DNA from: Micromonospora vinacea
GTDB taxonomy: Bacteria > Actinomycetota > Actinomycetes > Mycobacteriales > Micromonosporaceae
Direction of reading: 5' to 3'
NCBI RefSeq assembly: GCF_015751785.1
Contig: NZ_JADOTY010000001.1
Location: 186,001-250,000, forward strand
Length of the DNA stretch: 64,000 bases
This document shows, in pieces, positions 18,955-27,710 of this stretch. Each line of letters begins with the position of its first letter. Position 1 is the stretch's first letter. A program made the translations under genes and the position numbers. The notes beneath the pieces were generated by a model. The model saw only the letters and a list, made by a program, of their open reading frames with translations, did not search any database and was not told the origin of the DNA.

Positions 18955-19158
18955 CTATCTGTCCTCCCCGGCCCAACGAGCGTCCTCGGCATCCCACGCC
19001 TCGTTCCGCTCCTGCACGCGTTGCAGGGCGTTCTCCGCGTCGGCCGCCGAGTCGTACGGGCCGAGAACATGTTTCGCCGGACACACGTTGGCGTCCGTCT
19101 CGACCCGGTGATGCCGGGTGCACCAGTAGAACTGCCCACCACGTTCGCTGTCGCTCAT
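18955..19158 (-). CDS. Small conserved hypothetical protein
   Basis: 67 residues. It contains YWCTRHHRVETDANVCPAKHVLGPYDS followed by an acidic helix rich in Glu/Asp/Ala. The spacing of Cys and His (Cys-x2-His-His, then Cys) could hold a metal. The GPYDSAADAENALQ segment recalls the SPOR-like pattern common in short actinobacterial proteins. The ATG at 19158 starts this compact protein. It lies 82 bp upstream of the H1-like gene on the same strand and may share its promoter. Function unknown. Confidence 0.65.
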   Translation of the reverse strand: MSDSERGGQFYWCTRHHRVETDANVCPAKHVLGPYDSAADAENALQRVQERNEAWDAEDARWAGEDR

Positions 19159-19390
19159 GGGAATCACTGTGCACCGCGAACCGGCCGGCCGCCACCGGAT
19201 CGCACAAGTCGCCGACGATCTCCACAGTAGATATGCATTCCCCGCTGCGGGCCGAAACCGCAAAGAAAGCCCAGCTCGGGAGTTTTTCCGAACACTCCGA
19301 CAATTGACCGGGCCAGTGACCGGGATCGATGATGAGAGGCGGTCATCCTCCGTCCACCCTGGGCGGGGCCACCGGAGACGGAGCCCTGCG

Positions 19391-19816
19391 ATGCCACGTA
19401 CCCGCCGCCTGCCCGCCATGATCCTGGCCCTCGTTCTGCCACTGCTCGTGCTCGTCGGTGCGGCACCAGCTGCCGCCGCCGCCCCCACCCTCAAGATCAA
19501 GTCGGTGACCCTGGTCGCCAAGGGCGCCGGTGTGCGCCTGGACTTCGTGGTGACCTGCGACGAGGGCTCCTACGCGGACCTGCGCGGCACGATCACCCAG
19601 GCCGCCGGGAACCGCATCGCCAACGGTTCCGTGCCGGAGTGGCGCCTCTGGGACTGCACCGGGCAGTCGCAACCACTGTCCGTGCTGATCCCGGCCGACG
19701 TCGCCGGCGCCCCGTTCCACACCGGCGAGGCACTGCTGCTGATGGTGGTCTACGCCTGCCCGGGTGCGAACTGCGAAGAGGTCCGCGCCGAACAGGTGGT
19801 GCGGATCGTCCGCTGA
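19391..19816 (+). CDS. Small secreted protein of unknown function
   Basis: 141 residues with a clear signal peptide (residues 1-30, PAMILALVLPLLVLVG then AAPAAAAAP). The mature part is about 110 residues, probably all beta, with four Cys (VTCDEG, LWDCTG, VVYACPGANCEE) that could form two disulphides. No family recognised. The start ATG at 19391 follows GGAG by about 8 nt. Located 46 bp before the NUDIX gene on the same strand. Confidence 0.7.
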   Translation: MPRTRRLPAMILALVLPLLVLVGAAPAAAAAPTLKIKSVTLVAKGAGVRLDFVVTCDEGSYADLRGTITQAAGNRIANGSVPEWRLWDCTGQSQPLSVLIPADVAGAPFHTGEALLLMVVYACPGANCEEVRAEQVVRIVR

Positions 19817-19862
19817 CCCGCGTGACCGCTGTCCGGCGGGTCGCGCGGCCTATGATCATCGG

Positions 19863-20360
19863 ATGGCGACACCGGACTACATCGTGGGGTTGCGCAAGCA
19901 CGTCGGTCACGACCTGCTCTGGCTGCCGAGCGTCAGCGCGGTGGTCCGCAACGACGCCGGGGAACTGTTGCTCGGCCAGCGCGCCGACGACGGGCGCTGG
20001 TCGGTCATCAGCGGTTTCGTCGAGCCCGGCGAGCAGCCGGCCACCGCACTGGTCCGCGAGGTGCGCGAGGAGACGGGCCTGGACGTCGCCCCGGTACGGA
20101 TGTCCAGCGCCGTGTCGCACCCGCACACGTACCCGAACGGGGACCGCTGCGAGTACCTGAACCTGGGGTTCCTGTGCCGGCTGGTGGCCGGCACTGCCCG
20201 GGTCAACGACGACGAGTCGCTGGCCGTGCGGTGGTTCCCGCTGGACCGGCTGCCCGAGCTGGACAAGCACGCCCTGCTGGTCATCGCGTACGCGCTGCGG
20301 GAGAACCAGCTGACCGGTTACCTGGAGCCGGGTACGACCTGGGACGACGTACCCGACTGA
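19863..20360 (+). CDS. NUDIX hydrolase
   Basis: 165 residues with an intact Nudix box at about 51-73: GFVEPGEQ, then REVREETG, giving the GX5EX7REUXEEXGU pattern. The strand before it (SVSAVVRNDAGELLLGQR) is typical of the ADP-ribose/NDP-X hydrolase subgroup. Substrate not predictable. The ATG at 19863 is the only sensible start. Confidence 0.92.
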   Translation: MATPDYIVGLRKHVGHDLLWLPSVSAVVRNDAGELLLGQRADDGRWSVISGFVEPGEQPATALVREVREETGLDVAPVRMSSAVSHPHTYPNGDRCEYLNLGFLCRLVAGTARVNDDESLAVRWFPLDRLPELDKHALLVIAYALRENQLTGYLEPGTTWDDVPD

Positions 20361-20363
20361 GGT

Positions 20364-21323
20364 TCACACCGGGGTCGGCGCGAGGGCGACGGGGGCGGCG
20401 GGCGCCGACCGGGCCGCCCGGATGCTGTACGCGAGCGCGTACGGCATGCAGGCCAGGTAGAGCATGGGTTCCGTCCGCACCTCGTTGGTGACGATGTGGA
20501 AGATCTCCCATGAGATGGTGGGCCGGGGCAGGCTGATGTTCCATTCCGTCCAGGTGGCGAGGAGCCACAGCGGTGAGGAGATCCAGTCGACGCCGCCCAA
20601 TGGCGTCGGACTGCTGACCGGGCCGGCGCGACCGCCCGCCGCGACGACGTCGACGACAGCGAGAATCACCGCGAGGTCGGCGGCGGCGAGTGCGCCGAGG
20701 ACGCCCACCCACCAGGCTGCGCGGAGTCGATTCCGGCCTGCGAGGCTTGCCGCGGCCCAGAGGGCCAGCGTCAGGCCGGCCAACCAGAGCAGCAGCCCGG
20801 GTACGAAGGTGACCAGGTCGTCCGGGGAGATGGCTGACAGGAACACGACAGCGGTCACGCCGACGGGAAGCACCACGCCGAGCGCGATGCGTAGCGGGCC
20901 GTCGAGTGCTGTGTGCCGGGCCCAGCGCGCGGCGAACACCGCCAGCAGCACCGCCAGCCCGACGGTGAGCGCCGTCCAGATCGGCTTCTGCAACCGCTCG
21001 TACCAGTCCTGGGTCACCATGCGCTCGATCGGCATGAGGGCGTACGCACTGACGAGCACGATCCCGACACAGGCGAGCGGGGACAGCAGGAGTGCGGCGG
21101 CGGTGCGGCCGACCCGACCGCGCATCAGGCGGCGGTCGACGATCGGGGCACCGGCACGACTGACGGCCAGGCTGACCGCGAAGCCCAGCATCCTCGTCCG
21201 GTGACCGCTCTCGGCGAGCACGTGCAGCTCGGCGGTCCACTCGCGGCGCAGGTCGTCGCGAACCTCGGCGGGCCAGCGGCGCGCGGCCAACTCCAACAGC
21301 AGTTCGGCGGCCCGGCGGGTCAC
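20364..21323 (-). CDS. PadR-linked integral membrane protein
   Basis: 319 residues. The cytosolic N-terminus (about 1-70) resembles the permease-prefix helices found on PadR-controlled membrane proteins (LLLELAARRWPAEVRDDLRREWTAEL). Seven or so hydrophobic segments follow. The start GTG at 21323 overlaps the stop of the PadR gene (GTGA), so it is translated from the same message. By analogy with other PadR pairs it may be an envelope-stress or drug-response membrane protein, but no transporter motif is visible. Confidence 0.72.
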   Translation of the reverse strand: MTRRAAELLLELAARRWPAEVRDDLRREWTAELHVLAESGHRTRMLGFAVSLAVSRAGAPIVDRRLMRGRVGRTAAALLLSPLACVGIVLVSAYALMPIERMVTQDWYERLQKPIWTALTVGLAVLLAVFAARWARHTALDGPLRIALGVVLPVGVTAVVFLSAISPDDLVTFVPGLLLWLAGLTLALWAAASLAGRNRLRAAWWVGVLGALAAADLAVILAVVDVVAAGGRAGPVSSPTPLGGVDWISSPLWLLATWTEWNISLPRPTISWEIFHIVTNEVRTEPMLYLACMPYALAYSIRAARSAPAAPVALAPTPV

Positions 21324-21652
21324 CACGCCGGCGCCCCGGTGGGCTCGGTGCCACCCCACGATGGACGACTGTCGGGGATCGCGGCCCGCAGGTCGGCGAG
21401 CGCCTGGCGGGCCCGCGTCACTCCTTCGGCGGTGAGGCGGTAGTAGCGGCGGGCCGGCCGGCCGGCCGCGACGGGGTCGATCGTCTCCCAGTCGGCGGCC
21501 AGCCAGCCGGCCCCCTGCAACCGGTGCAGCACCGGGTAGAGGGTGCCGCTGGGCAGGCCGGTCAATCGCATCAGGTCGAGCCCGTAGCGCTGCTCGTCGG
21601 GCTCGGCGAGCAGCGCCGCGAGCACCTTCGCGACCGGAATGGTCATCCGCAT
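21320..21652 (-). CDS. PadR-family transcriptional regulator
   Basis: 110 residues, the short (subfamily 2) PadR form: a winged helix with RYGLDLMRLTGLPSGTLYPVLHRLQGAGWL and the wing RPARRYYRLTAEG. The start ATG at 21652 is six bases after a good -10 hexamer TACAGT (21664-21659), with no ribosome site, which suggests a leaderless message. It controls the coupled membrane-protein gene and probably itself. Confidence 0.88.
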   Translation of the reverse strand: MRMTIPVAKVLAALLAEPDEQRYGLDLMRLTGLPSGTLYPVLHRLQGAGWLAADWETIDPVAAGRPARRYYRLTAEGVTRARQALADLRAAIPDSRPSWGGTEPTGAPAW

Positions 21653-21672
21653 CCGACTACTGTATCGGAACT

Positions 21673-22545
21673 CTACATAGGGGTGGGTACCCGTTCGACG
21701 GGAATCCACAGCTCGGCGTCCGCCTGGGTGCCGTCCGCCGACACCCGGACCCGGGAGATCTCCGGTCCAGGTCGGCTGCGGTACGGGTTGGACGGAAACC
21801 ACTGGGTGAACACGTCACGCCACAGGTACTGCACCGCCTGCGGAAACGCACCAGATGTGCTGAACACCGCCCACGACCCGGCCTGCACCGGCAGCGCGTC
21901 CAGGTCCTCCGGCGGCGCGGCGCTGGTCACCACCCCGTGCCAGTAGTCCAGCTCGGTGCCCTCCTGCCGGCTGTCGGCGAGGTTGTCACTGACGTTGACG
22001 ATCCCCTTCGGCTCCTGATCGGAGAGCGCCTCGATCCGCTCGGTCGTCTCCTTGTCGATGCTCCGGATGAACGCGACGATCGCCGGGTTCATCCCCTCGT
22101 GCACCAGCGGGACCCTGGCCTTGCGCCCCACCAGCGCGAACGCGTCCTTGTCGACGATCCGGTACTCCATGCTGCCGCTCCCTTCGACTGTGAGTCGGAA
22201 GGACATCCGGGGCTGGGCGCGCAACGCTGCCCCCGTACGCCGGGCTTCTCCGGGCCCCACGCCGTGCACGGCGTGGAACGCCCGGGCGAACGCCTCAGCC
22301 GAGCCGTAGCCGTAGCGCACCGCGACGTCGAGCAGCGTCCTCTCCCCCGCCAGCACGTCGGCACCGGCGACGGTGAGCCGACGCCGACGGATGTACTCCG
22401 ACAGCGGCATCCCGGCCAGTGCGGAGAACAGCCGCCGGAAGTGGTACTCCGACGTCAGCGCGATCCGCGCCAGCTCGGCGACCTCGATCTTCTGGTCGAG
22501 GTGGCGCTCGATGTACGCCATGGCCTCGTTGAGCCGATCCAGCAC
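21673..22545 (-). CDS. AraC-family regulator with GyrI-like effector domain
   Basis: 290 residues. Two HTH motifs in the first 105 residues (VAELARIALTSEYHFRRLFSALAGMPLSEYIRRR and DVAVRYGYGSAEAFARAFHAVHG). A GyrI-like small-molecule-binding domain at about 125-290 begins EYRIVDKDAFALVGRKA. This architecture (SoxS/Rob/BmrR-like fusion) is typical of multidrug sensing. GTG start at 22545 with AAGGAGG 8 nt upstream. Its 3' end is only 7 bp from the proposed PadR promoter. Confidence 0.9.
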   Translation of the reverse strand: MLDRLNEAMAYIERHLDQKIEVAELARIALTSEYHFRRLFSALAGMPLSEYIRRRRLTVAGADVLAGERTLLDVAVRYGYGSAEAFARAFHAVHGVGPGEARRTGAALRAQPRMSFRLTVEGSGSMEYRIVDKDAFALVGRKARVPLVHEGMNPAIVAFIRSIDKETTERIEALSDQEPKGIVNVSDNLADSRQEGTELDYWHGVVTSAAPPEDLDALPVQAGSWAVFSTSGAFPQAVQYLWRDVFTQWFPSNPYRSRPGPEISRVRVSADGTQADAELWIPVERVPTPM

Positions 22546-22728
22546 CCGGGCCTCCTTCCCTTTCGAGTACCGACGCTAGGTCGCGGGACCGGCAGCCCAC
22601 CCGACATCCGATGCCCGCATCGGTCGGGTACGGCAGCACCGGTCGTCGTGTCGTAGCCTGGCGGACTTTGCTTCCCGAGGAGGTTGACGTGGCCGAGTAT
22701 CCGCAGGACGTCGTGCAGCGCTTCCACG

Positions 22729-22893
22729 CAGCTCTTCCGCGACTGGCTGCGCGCGCATCCGCACGACCGGGAGCGGTACGCCGCGACCAAGCGCCGCCTC
22801 GCGCGGGACACGGCGCACCGACCCCGCGACTACAGCCTGGCGAAGAACGACGTCATCGACGAGATCTACGCACGCATCTTCGCCGCCGGATGA
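22729..22893 (+). pseudogene. GrpB-family remnant (C-terminal fragment)
   Basis: Only the last ~54 residues of a GrpB-type nucleotidyltransferase-fold protein remain: LFRDWLRAHPHDRERYAA, then YSLAKNDVIDEIYARIF. Family members are about 170-200 residues. The upstream bases with a good ribosome site (GAGG before a GTG at 22689) read in another frame, so the 5' part was lost by deletion or fusion. Probably non-functional. Confidence 0.6.
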
Positions 22894-22926
22894 CCTCGGG
22901 TCGCCGACGGCGACCAGCCGGGTTCG

Positions 22927-23826
22927 TCAGGAGCAGTCGAAGCGGTAGTCGAACGGCCTGGTGGGGCAGGTCGTACAGACGAACAGGTAGATGCCGCCGA
23001 CGTCGCCCAGCATGAGCCCGGTGGGGTTCTGGATCGTCGACCACGGGTGATCGTCGGTGGTGGCCGTCTCCCAACCGGCCATCGCCGGACGATCCTCTAC
23101 TGGAATCCATCTCTTCTCGTCACCTCGGCTGAACTCCCAGCTGGCGACCGTCAGCAGATGGTCCATGGACGAGCCGCACCCGCAGACCGGCCAGTGCGGA
23201 GACTGCGTCCAGCCGGGGTAACCGCCGACCTTGATCCCCGATGCGACCGCCAGATCGCTTTCGTACCTCCAACCGGTCTCCTGCGCCACCCGCTTCATCG
23301 TGTCCTCGATCTGCGGCCAGACGGCACGCGGGAGGTCCCAGGATGGGTACTCGGTGATCCGCTCCGGGTCGAGCACACAGGGGTGGGGGACGTGCGATGG
23401 ATCTGACTCCACATCCGGCGCGGGCATTTCCTGAAGTCTGGCGCCGACGTCGGCGCGGCGACGCCACCGCAGTTCGGGGCGAGGTGACGTCCACGGCTCA
23501 TGCTCGAATGGGCACCACAACACCTGTAGGACGTCCGCGCCGGCCGGGAACGGCACCTCGGGCACGTCCTCGGCCAGCAACTGGACCACGGGCACCAGCG
23601 GCGCCGCCGGTTCACCCGGAGTGTCGAGGTAGTGGTCGCCGGGCTCCGGTCCGTCGCACACCGGCCAGGCTTCGTCGGCCGGCCACAGCAGCGGGCCGCC
23701 CACCGAACTCTGCTCCGCTGTCGGCGCACCCGGGCGGGGATGCAACCGAACGGTCGTCCGCGCAAACGGGGCGACCGCCGGAAAGACCTGTGGCACGTCG
23801 ATGGGGCTGGAAGGGGTGGTGTGCAC
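22927..23826 (-). CDS. DUF1963 (YwqG-like) protein
   Basis: 299 residues. It has the usual YwqG features: SVGGPLLWPADEAWPVCD near residue 35, a middle region with LQVLWCPFEHE, KVGGYPGWTQSP, and the C-terminal half GDVGGIYLFVCTTCPTRPFDYRFDCS. Several Cys (VCGCGSS, CTTC) suggest metal binding. Function of the family is unknown. The GTG at 23826 is the best start in this frame; the codons further upstream overlap the acetyltransferase gene. It is the last gene of a two-gene run with the GNAT gene. Confidence 0.75.
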   Translation of the reverse strand: MHTTPSSPIDVPQVFPAVAPFARTTVRLHPRPGAPTAEQSSVGGPLLWPADEAWPVCDGPEPGDHYLDTPGEPAAPLVPVVQLLAEDVPEVPFPAGADVLQVLWCPFEHEPWTSPRPELRWRRRADVGARLQEMPAPDVESDPSHVPHPCVLDPERITEYPSWDLPRAVWPQIEDTMKRVAQETGWRYESDLAVASGIKVGGYPGWTQSPHWPVCGCGSSMDHLLTVASWEFSRGDEKRWIPVEDRPAMAGWETATTDDHPWSTIQNPTGLMLGDVGGIYLFVCTTCPTRPFDYRFDCS

Positions 23827-23851
23827 GCCGCCGATCGTAGGAGGCGGCAAA

Positions 23852-24448
23852 TCACAGTGCTCGGCGCGGTGGCTGCTGCATGATCCAGGTGGGCACGGGC
23901 TCTGCCAGGGAGCCCACCACCTCCCAGCCGGCGCGGCGGTACAGCTCGATGTTGCCCGGGTTGCTGGTCTCCAGGATCGCCGGCAGTCCGTCGGCGGCGG
24001 CACGCTCCAGCCCGGCCCGCATGACGGCACGGCCCCAACCGCGTCCGGCGCTCTCCGGGTGGGTGCCCAGGACGCCGAGATACCAGAACGGGAACGTCGG
24101 CAGCGCGGCGTGCACGGTCTCGTTGTAGCTCTCGACGCGGGCCAGCACGTCGGCGGGGTATCGCGCCTCGTCGGGCGATCCGTGCCCGGGAGCCGGCGGG
24201 TCAGCCGGCTGCCCTGCCGGTGGCTCCCAGATGGCGACCGACGCGCCGCCACCGATCGTCCAGATCGAGGACAGCTGCACCCGCTTGTCGAAGAGGTGCC
24301 CGAAGAAGGTGGCGGCGTACCGCGGGTAGGTCTCCTCGTCCGGGAAGAGAGACCGCAGCACGGGATCCTTGACGAACGCGGCGACCAGAGTTTCGACAAC
24401 CGCGGCGCGGTCCGTGGGGGTGGCAATGGTGATCTCGGGCGCTGTCAC
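23852..24448 (-). CDS. GNAT-family N-acetyltransferase
   Basis: 198 residues with the acetyl-CoA motif A: YLGVLGTHPESAGRGWGRAVMRAGLERA near 120-148, then AILETSNPGNIELYRRAGWEVVG. N-terminal ITIATPTDRAAVVETLVAAF is the family start. GTG start at 24448 with no strong ribosome site. Substrate unknown. Divergent from the transglutaminase-like gene (66 bp). Confidence 0.88.
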   Translation of the reverse strand: MTAPEITIATPTDRAAVVETLVAAFVKDPVLRSLFPDEETYPRYAATFFGHLFDKRVQLSSIWTIGGGASVAIWEPPAGQPADPPAPGHGSPDEARYPADVLARVESYNETVHAALPTFPFWYLGVLGTHPESAGRGWGRAVMRAGLERAAADGLPAILETSNPGNIELYRRAGWEVVGSLAEPVPTWIMQQPPRRAL

Positions 24449-24514
24449 AACAGTCGACGATATCTCGTGCCAGCGTCTTGACCCTGACACGGTGGCAGGA
24501 CAAAGACTTGCCGC

Positions 24515-25399
24515 ATGGACATCGAGGACTACCGGCAGCACTCCCCGTACAGCGACCCCGGTCGGCATGCCGCGCTGCTCGACGCGGTGCCTGCCGACAT
24601 CGCAACCGTGGCGGCGACGGCCCGCAACGTGATCGTCCACTACCGCGCTGGCGGCGTCGAGTTGCCCACCGACCGGCTGGAGGAGGTCAACTGCCGCTGG
24701 GTGGACCGCATCCTCGACACCGACCAGTCCCGATTCCCGCTGCCCCTGGCCGCCGAGCGTCCGGCCGTCGATCGGGTGGCCGGCTGCTGCCGGGACCACA
24801 CGCTGCTCTCGGTGGCGGTGCTCCGTCAGCACGGCATCCCCAGCCGCAGCCGGGTCGGCTTCGCCTCCTACTTCACCCCCGGCTGGCACCACGATCACGT
24901 GCTGATGGAGTACTGGAACGGCGACCGCTGGGTCTGGGCCGACCCGGAGCTCGACCCCGCCGGCGACTGGCGGTTCGACGGCTACGACATCGACCCGACG
25001 GCAGGGCTCTTCGACTCGGCAGCGCGGGTGTGGTCGGCGTACCGGGCCGGGACGATCGACCCCGACGTCTACGGCGTGGCCCCCGACGTGCCGGTCCACG
25101 GCGCCTGGTTCATCTACGACTACGTCCTGCACGAGCTGGCCCATCGGCAGAAGGACGAATTGCTGCTGTGGGACAGCTTCGGCGCGATGACCGATGACCT
25201 CACCAACGCCGACCTCACGCTCGCCGACGAGATCGCCGCCCTGCTGCTCGAAGCCGACGACGGCGACGAGGCCGCGGAGAAGGCGCTCGCCGACCGGTAC
25301 GCGACCGACAGCCGCCTGCGTCCCGGCGCTCAGGTGAAGAGCTTTTCACCCGTTTCCGACACGGTGAACACTGTCGATCTGCGTGTCAGCCGAAGGTGA
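24515..25399 (+). CDS. Transglutaminase-like domain protein
   Basis: 294 residues. The Cys-His-Asp triad typical of transglutaminase-like proteases is seen: AGCCRDHTLLSVAVLRQHGIPSR (Cys near 91), then WHHDHVLMEYW (His near 128) and WVWADPELD (Asp near 149). The C-terminal half is helical and acidic, family-specific. Bacterial members are usually peptidases or amidases rather than cross-linking enzymes. Its last 14 bases overlap the convergent thioredoxin-like gene. Confidence 0.82.
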   Translation: MDIEDYRQHSPYSDPGRHAALLDAVPADIATVAATARNVIVHYRAGGVELPTDRLEEVNCRWVDRILDTDQSRFPLPLAAERPAVDRVAGCCRDHTLLSVAVLRQHGIPSRSRVGFASYFTPGWHHDHVLMEYWNGDRWVWADPELDPAGDWRFDGYDIDPTAGLFDSAARVWSAYRAGTIDPDVYGVAPDVPVHGAWFIYDYVLHELAHRQKDELLLWDSFGAMTDDLTNADLTLADEIAALLLEADDGDEAAEKALADRYATDSRLRPGAQVKSFSPVSDTVNTVDLRVSRR

Positions 25400-26327
25400 A
25401 GGCGTAGGCCTGGGCGCCGGGCTCGCCGAACGTGATCTCCAGGGTCCGCTCCCGGACCGCGCCGTCCTGGCGGACGAGCTGGTAGAGGCGGCCGTCCTGA
25501 AGCACGCCGTTGCCGTCCTCGTCGACGTCGACGCCGCGTGACGGGCCGGGGGCCGCGCCGTCGAGCGATATGCGGAACGGGATCGACTGTCCGGCCCCGG
25601 GGGCCAGCACGAGATGCGCGTCGCGGGCGTGGAACCGGAAGGCGATGCCGCCGCCGGCCTGGTCGAGCACGACGTTCTCCGACCCGATCGTCCACTCCCC
25701 CGCCAACGCCCACTGGTTGAGGTCGAGGCTCGCCGGCACCTGGTAGGCGCGGCGTTCGTCGAGCGCCGGGCCGTTCGGCGACGCGAAGTGTTCGCCCCGG
25801 CTGAACCCGAGGTACGTCTCGGGCGTGCGCAGGTTGGCCCAGTCGGCCTCCGCCTCCGGCCCGAGACCCTTGACGGGTACCGGGTTCCGCTCGATGCCGA
25901 GCAGTTGCCGGAGCGCCCGTTCGGACTGTTCGTAGCGTCCCTCGCCGAAGTGCTCGTCGCGGATCACGCCGCCGGTGTCGACGAAGTAGAGCGCCGGCCA
26001 GTAGTGGTTGTCGAACGCACTCCAGATCGCGTAGTCGTTGTCGACCGCCACCGGGTAGTCGATCGATCGGGCCGCCACCGCCTGCCGCACCCAGTCGACG
26101 TCGTGCTCGAACCCGAACTCCGGGGTGTGCACCCCGACGACGACCAGCCCGTCGTCCCGGTAGGCCTGCGACCAGGCACGCACGTACGGCTCCTGACGCA
26201 GCCAGTTGATGCAGGTCAGCGTCCAGAAGTTGACCAGGACGACGCGCCCACCCAGGTCGGCGGGGCCGAGTGGCTCGGAGTTGAGCCACTCGGCCGCCCC
26301 GTTGAGCGGGGGCACGTGCACGGCCAT
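25386..26327 (-). CDS. Thioredoxin-fold protein with C-terminal DipZ-like jelly-roll, one active-site Cys
   Basis: 313 residues. The N-terminal TlpA/redoxin domain (about 1-145) reads VVLVNFWTLTCINWLRQEPYV: the position of a CxxC motif holds Cys-Ile-Asn-Trp, so the second Cys is missing. The rest (about 190-313) is a beta-rich domain like the C-terminus of mycobacterial DipZ, but no CcdA membrane part is present. No signal peptide. It starts the base after the stop of the epoxide hydrolase gene (zero gap), so the pair is co-translated. A monothiol or non-redox role is likely. Confidence 0.8.
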   Translation of the reverse strand: MAVHVPPLNGAAEWLNSEPLGPADLGGRVVLVNFWTLTCINWLRQEPYVRAWSQAYRDDGLVVVGVHTPEFGFEHDVDWVRQAVAARSIDYPVAVDNDYAIWSAFDNHYWPALYFVDTGGVIRDEHFGEGRYEQSERALRQLLGIERNPVPVKGLGPEAEADWANLRTPETYLGFSRGEHFASPNGPALDERRAYQVPASLDLNQWALAGEWTIGSENVVLDQAGGGIAFRFHARDAHLVLAPGAGQSIPFRISLDGAAPGPSRGVDVDEDGNGVLQDGRLYQLVRQDGAVRERTLEITFGEPGAQAYAFTFG

Positions 26328-27554
26328 CTAGCGCAGCGACCGGAACGCGGTACGAAGCTCTTCGGAGAAGATCTTCGGCTGTTCCCAGGCCGCGAAGTGC
26401 CCGCCCACGTCGAGCTTGTTGTAGTAGATGAGGTTGGAGTACGCCTGCTCGGCCCAACTCTGCGGCGCCTCGTACAGCTCGTCGGGGAAAACGCTCACGG
26501 CGACCGGGACGTTCACGCCCTTGGCGGCGAAGAACGACAGTTTGTTCTCCGCGTACAGACGGGACGCGGAGATCGCGGTGTTCGTCAACCAGTAGAGCGA
26601 GATGTTGTCCAGGATGTCGTCGCGGGTGAGGCCCGCCTTGGCGCCGTCGAAGACCTGAGCGATCAGCGCCAGACTCTTCGCGTCGTGGTCGAGCAGGAAT
26701 GCCGCCAGGCCGACCGGGGAATCCGCCAACCCGGTCAGTGTCTGCGGACGTGTCGCCATCATGAGGGCGTACGCGACGTGCTTCCAAACGTAGTTGGCTT
26801 CCTCGGCGGCACGCATTTCGTCGTCGGAGAGGCCGGATGGCAGCGAGCCCATGGCGTTGTTCGCGCCGGTGGTGTCGCCCTGGAACAACAGGTCGATCTC
26901 GGGTGGGATCGCACCGGGCATGTTGGTGTGAATGCCGAGCAGTTCCGGAGGCGCCTGGAGGCCCATCTGGTCGACGATGACCGCGCCCCAGTCGCCGCCC
27001 TGCGCGACGAACCGGTTGTAGCCGAGACGCTTCATCAGCTCGGTCCAGGCGGTTGCGATCTTCTGCGGGTTCCACCCCGGCTCGGTCGGCTTGCCGGAGA
27101 AACCGTGGCCGGGCAGCGACGGGATCACCAGGTGGAAGGCGTCCGACGGGCTCCCGCCGTGCGCCGTCGGGTCGGTGAGCGGCTCGATGATCTTCATCTG
27201 CTCGATCACCGACCCGGGCCACCCGTGGGTGACGATGAGCGGCAGCGCGTCCTCGTGCTTCGAGCGCACATGGATGAAGTGGATGTCCACCCCGTCGATG
27301 GTGGTCATGAACTGCGGTACGGAGTTCATGCGCGCCTCGACCTTGCGCCAGTCGTACTCCTTCTCCCAATAGCGGGCGACGGCCTGAATGGTCGCGAGTG
27401 GCACGCCCTGCGACTGGTCGTCCACCGTTTCCTTGTCCGGCCAGCGGGTGGCCTTGATGCGCCTCTTCAGGTCATCGAGGTCGGCCTGAGGAATGTCGAC
27501 CGAGAACGGCCGAATCTCCGTGGTGCCCGGACGAGTCTTGGTTTTGACAGCCAT
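26328..27554 (-). CDS. Epoxide hydrolase (alpha/beta-hydrolase)
   Basis: 408 residues with the N-terminal EHN domain (PFSVDIPQADLDDLKRRIKATRW) and an alpha/beta-hydrolase core. Oxyanion motif HGWPGS near 120, nucleophile elbow GGDWG near 187 (Asp), VFPDEL near 355 for the acid residue and a catalytic His in GGHFAAWEQP near 385. All as in microsomal-type bacterial epoxide hydrolases that open epoxides by an Asp ester. ATG at 27554 with GGAGAGGAA upstream. Coupled with the thioredoxin-like gene downstream. Confidence 0.9.
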   Translation of the reverse strand: MAVKTKTRPGTTEIRPFSVDIPQADLDDLKRRIKATRWPDKETVDDQSQGVPLATIQAVARYWEKEYDWRKVEARMNSVPQFMTTIDGVDIHFIHVRSKHEDALPLIVTHGWPGSVIEQMKIIEPLTDPTAHGGSPSDAFHLVIPSLPGHGFSGKPTEPGWNPQKIATAWTELMKRLGYNRFVAQGGDWGAVIVDQMGLQAPPELLGIHTNMPGAIPPEIDLLFQGDTTGANNAMGSLPSGLSDDEMRAAEEANYVWKHVAYALMMATRPQTLTGLADSPVGLAAFLLDHDAKSLALIAQVFDGAKAGLTRDDILDNISLYWLTNTAISASRLYAENKLSFFAAKGVNVPVAVSVFPDELYEAPQSWAEQAYSNLIYYNKLDVGGHFAAWEQPKIFSEELRTAFRSLR

Positions 27555-27710
27555 GCGTGTTTCCTCTCCGTCTAGGTTTGCGCCTCGCGAGGAGAAATCA
27601 TGGGGTGAAGGCACTGCCCGGACTTATGTGCCACGGATTGGGCACGCCGCCGCCATATCTCGGAGCCTAGAACGCGGTGCCGGTTGCCCGTGGCGATACG
27701 AGCAGCCCTC

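Noticed and set aside
25614..27575. 653-codon plus-strand open frame
   Set aside because: It is antisense to the epoxide hydrolase and thioredoxin-like genes, both well supported; its Arg/Val/Gly-rich text matches no family.
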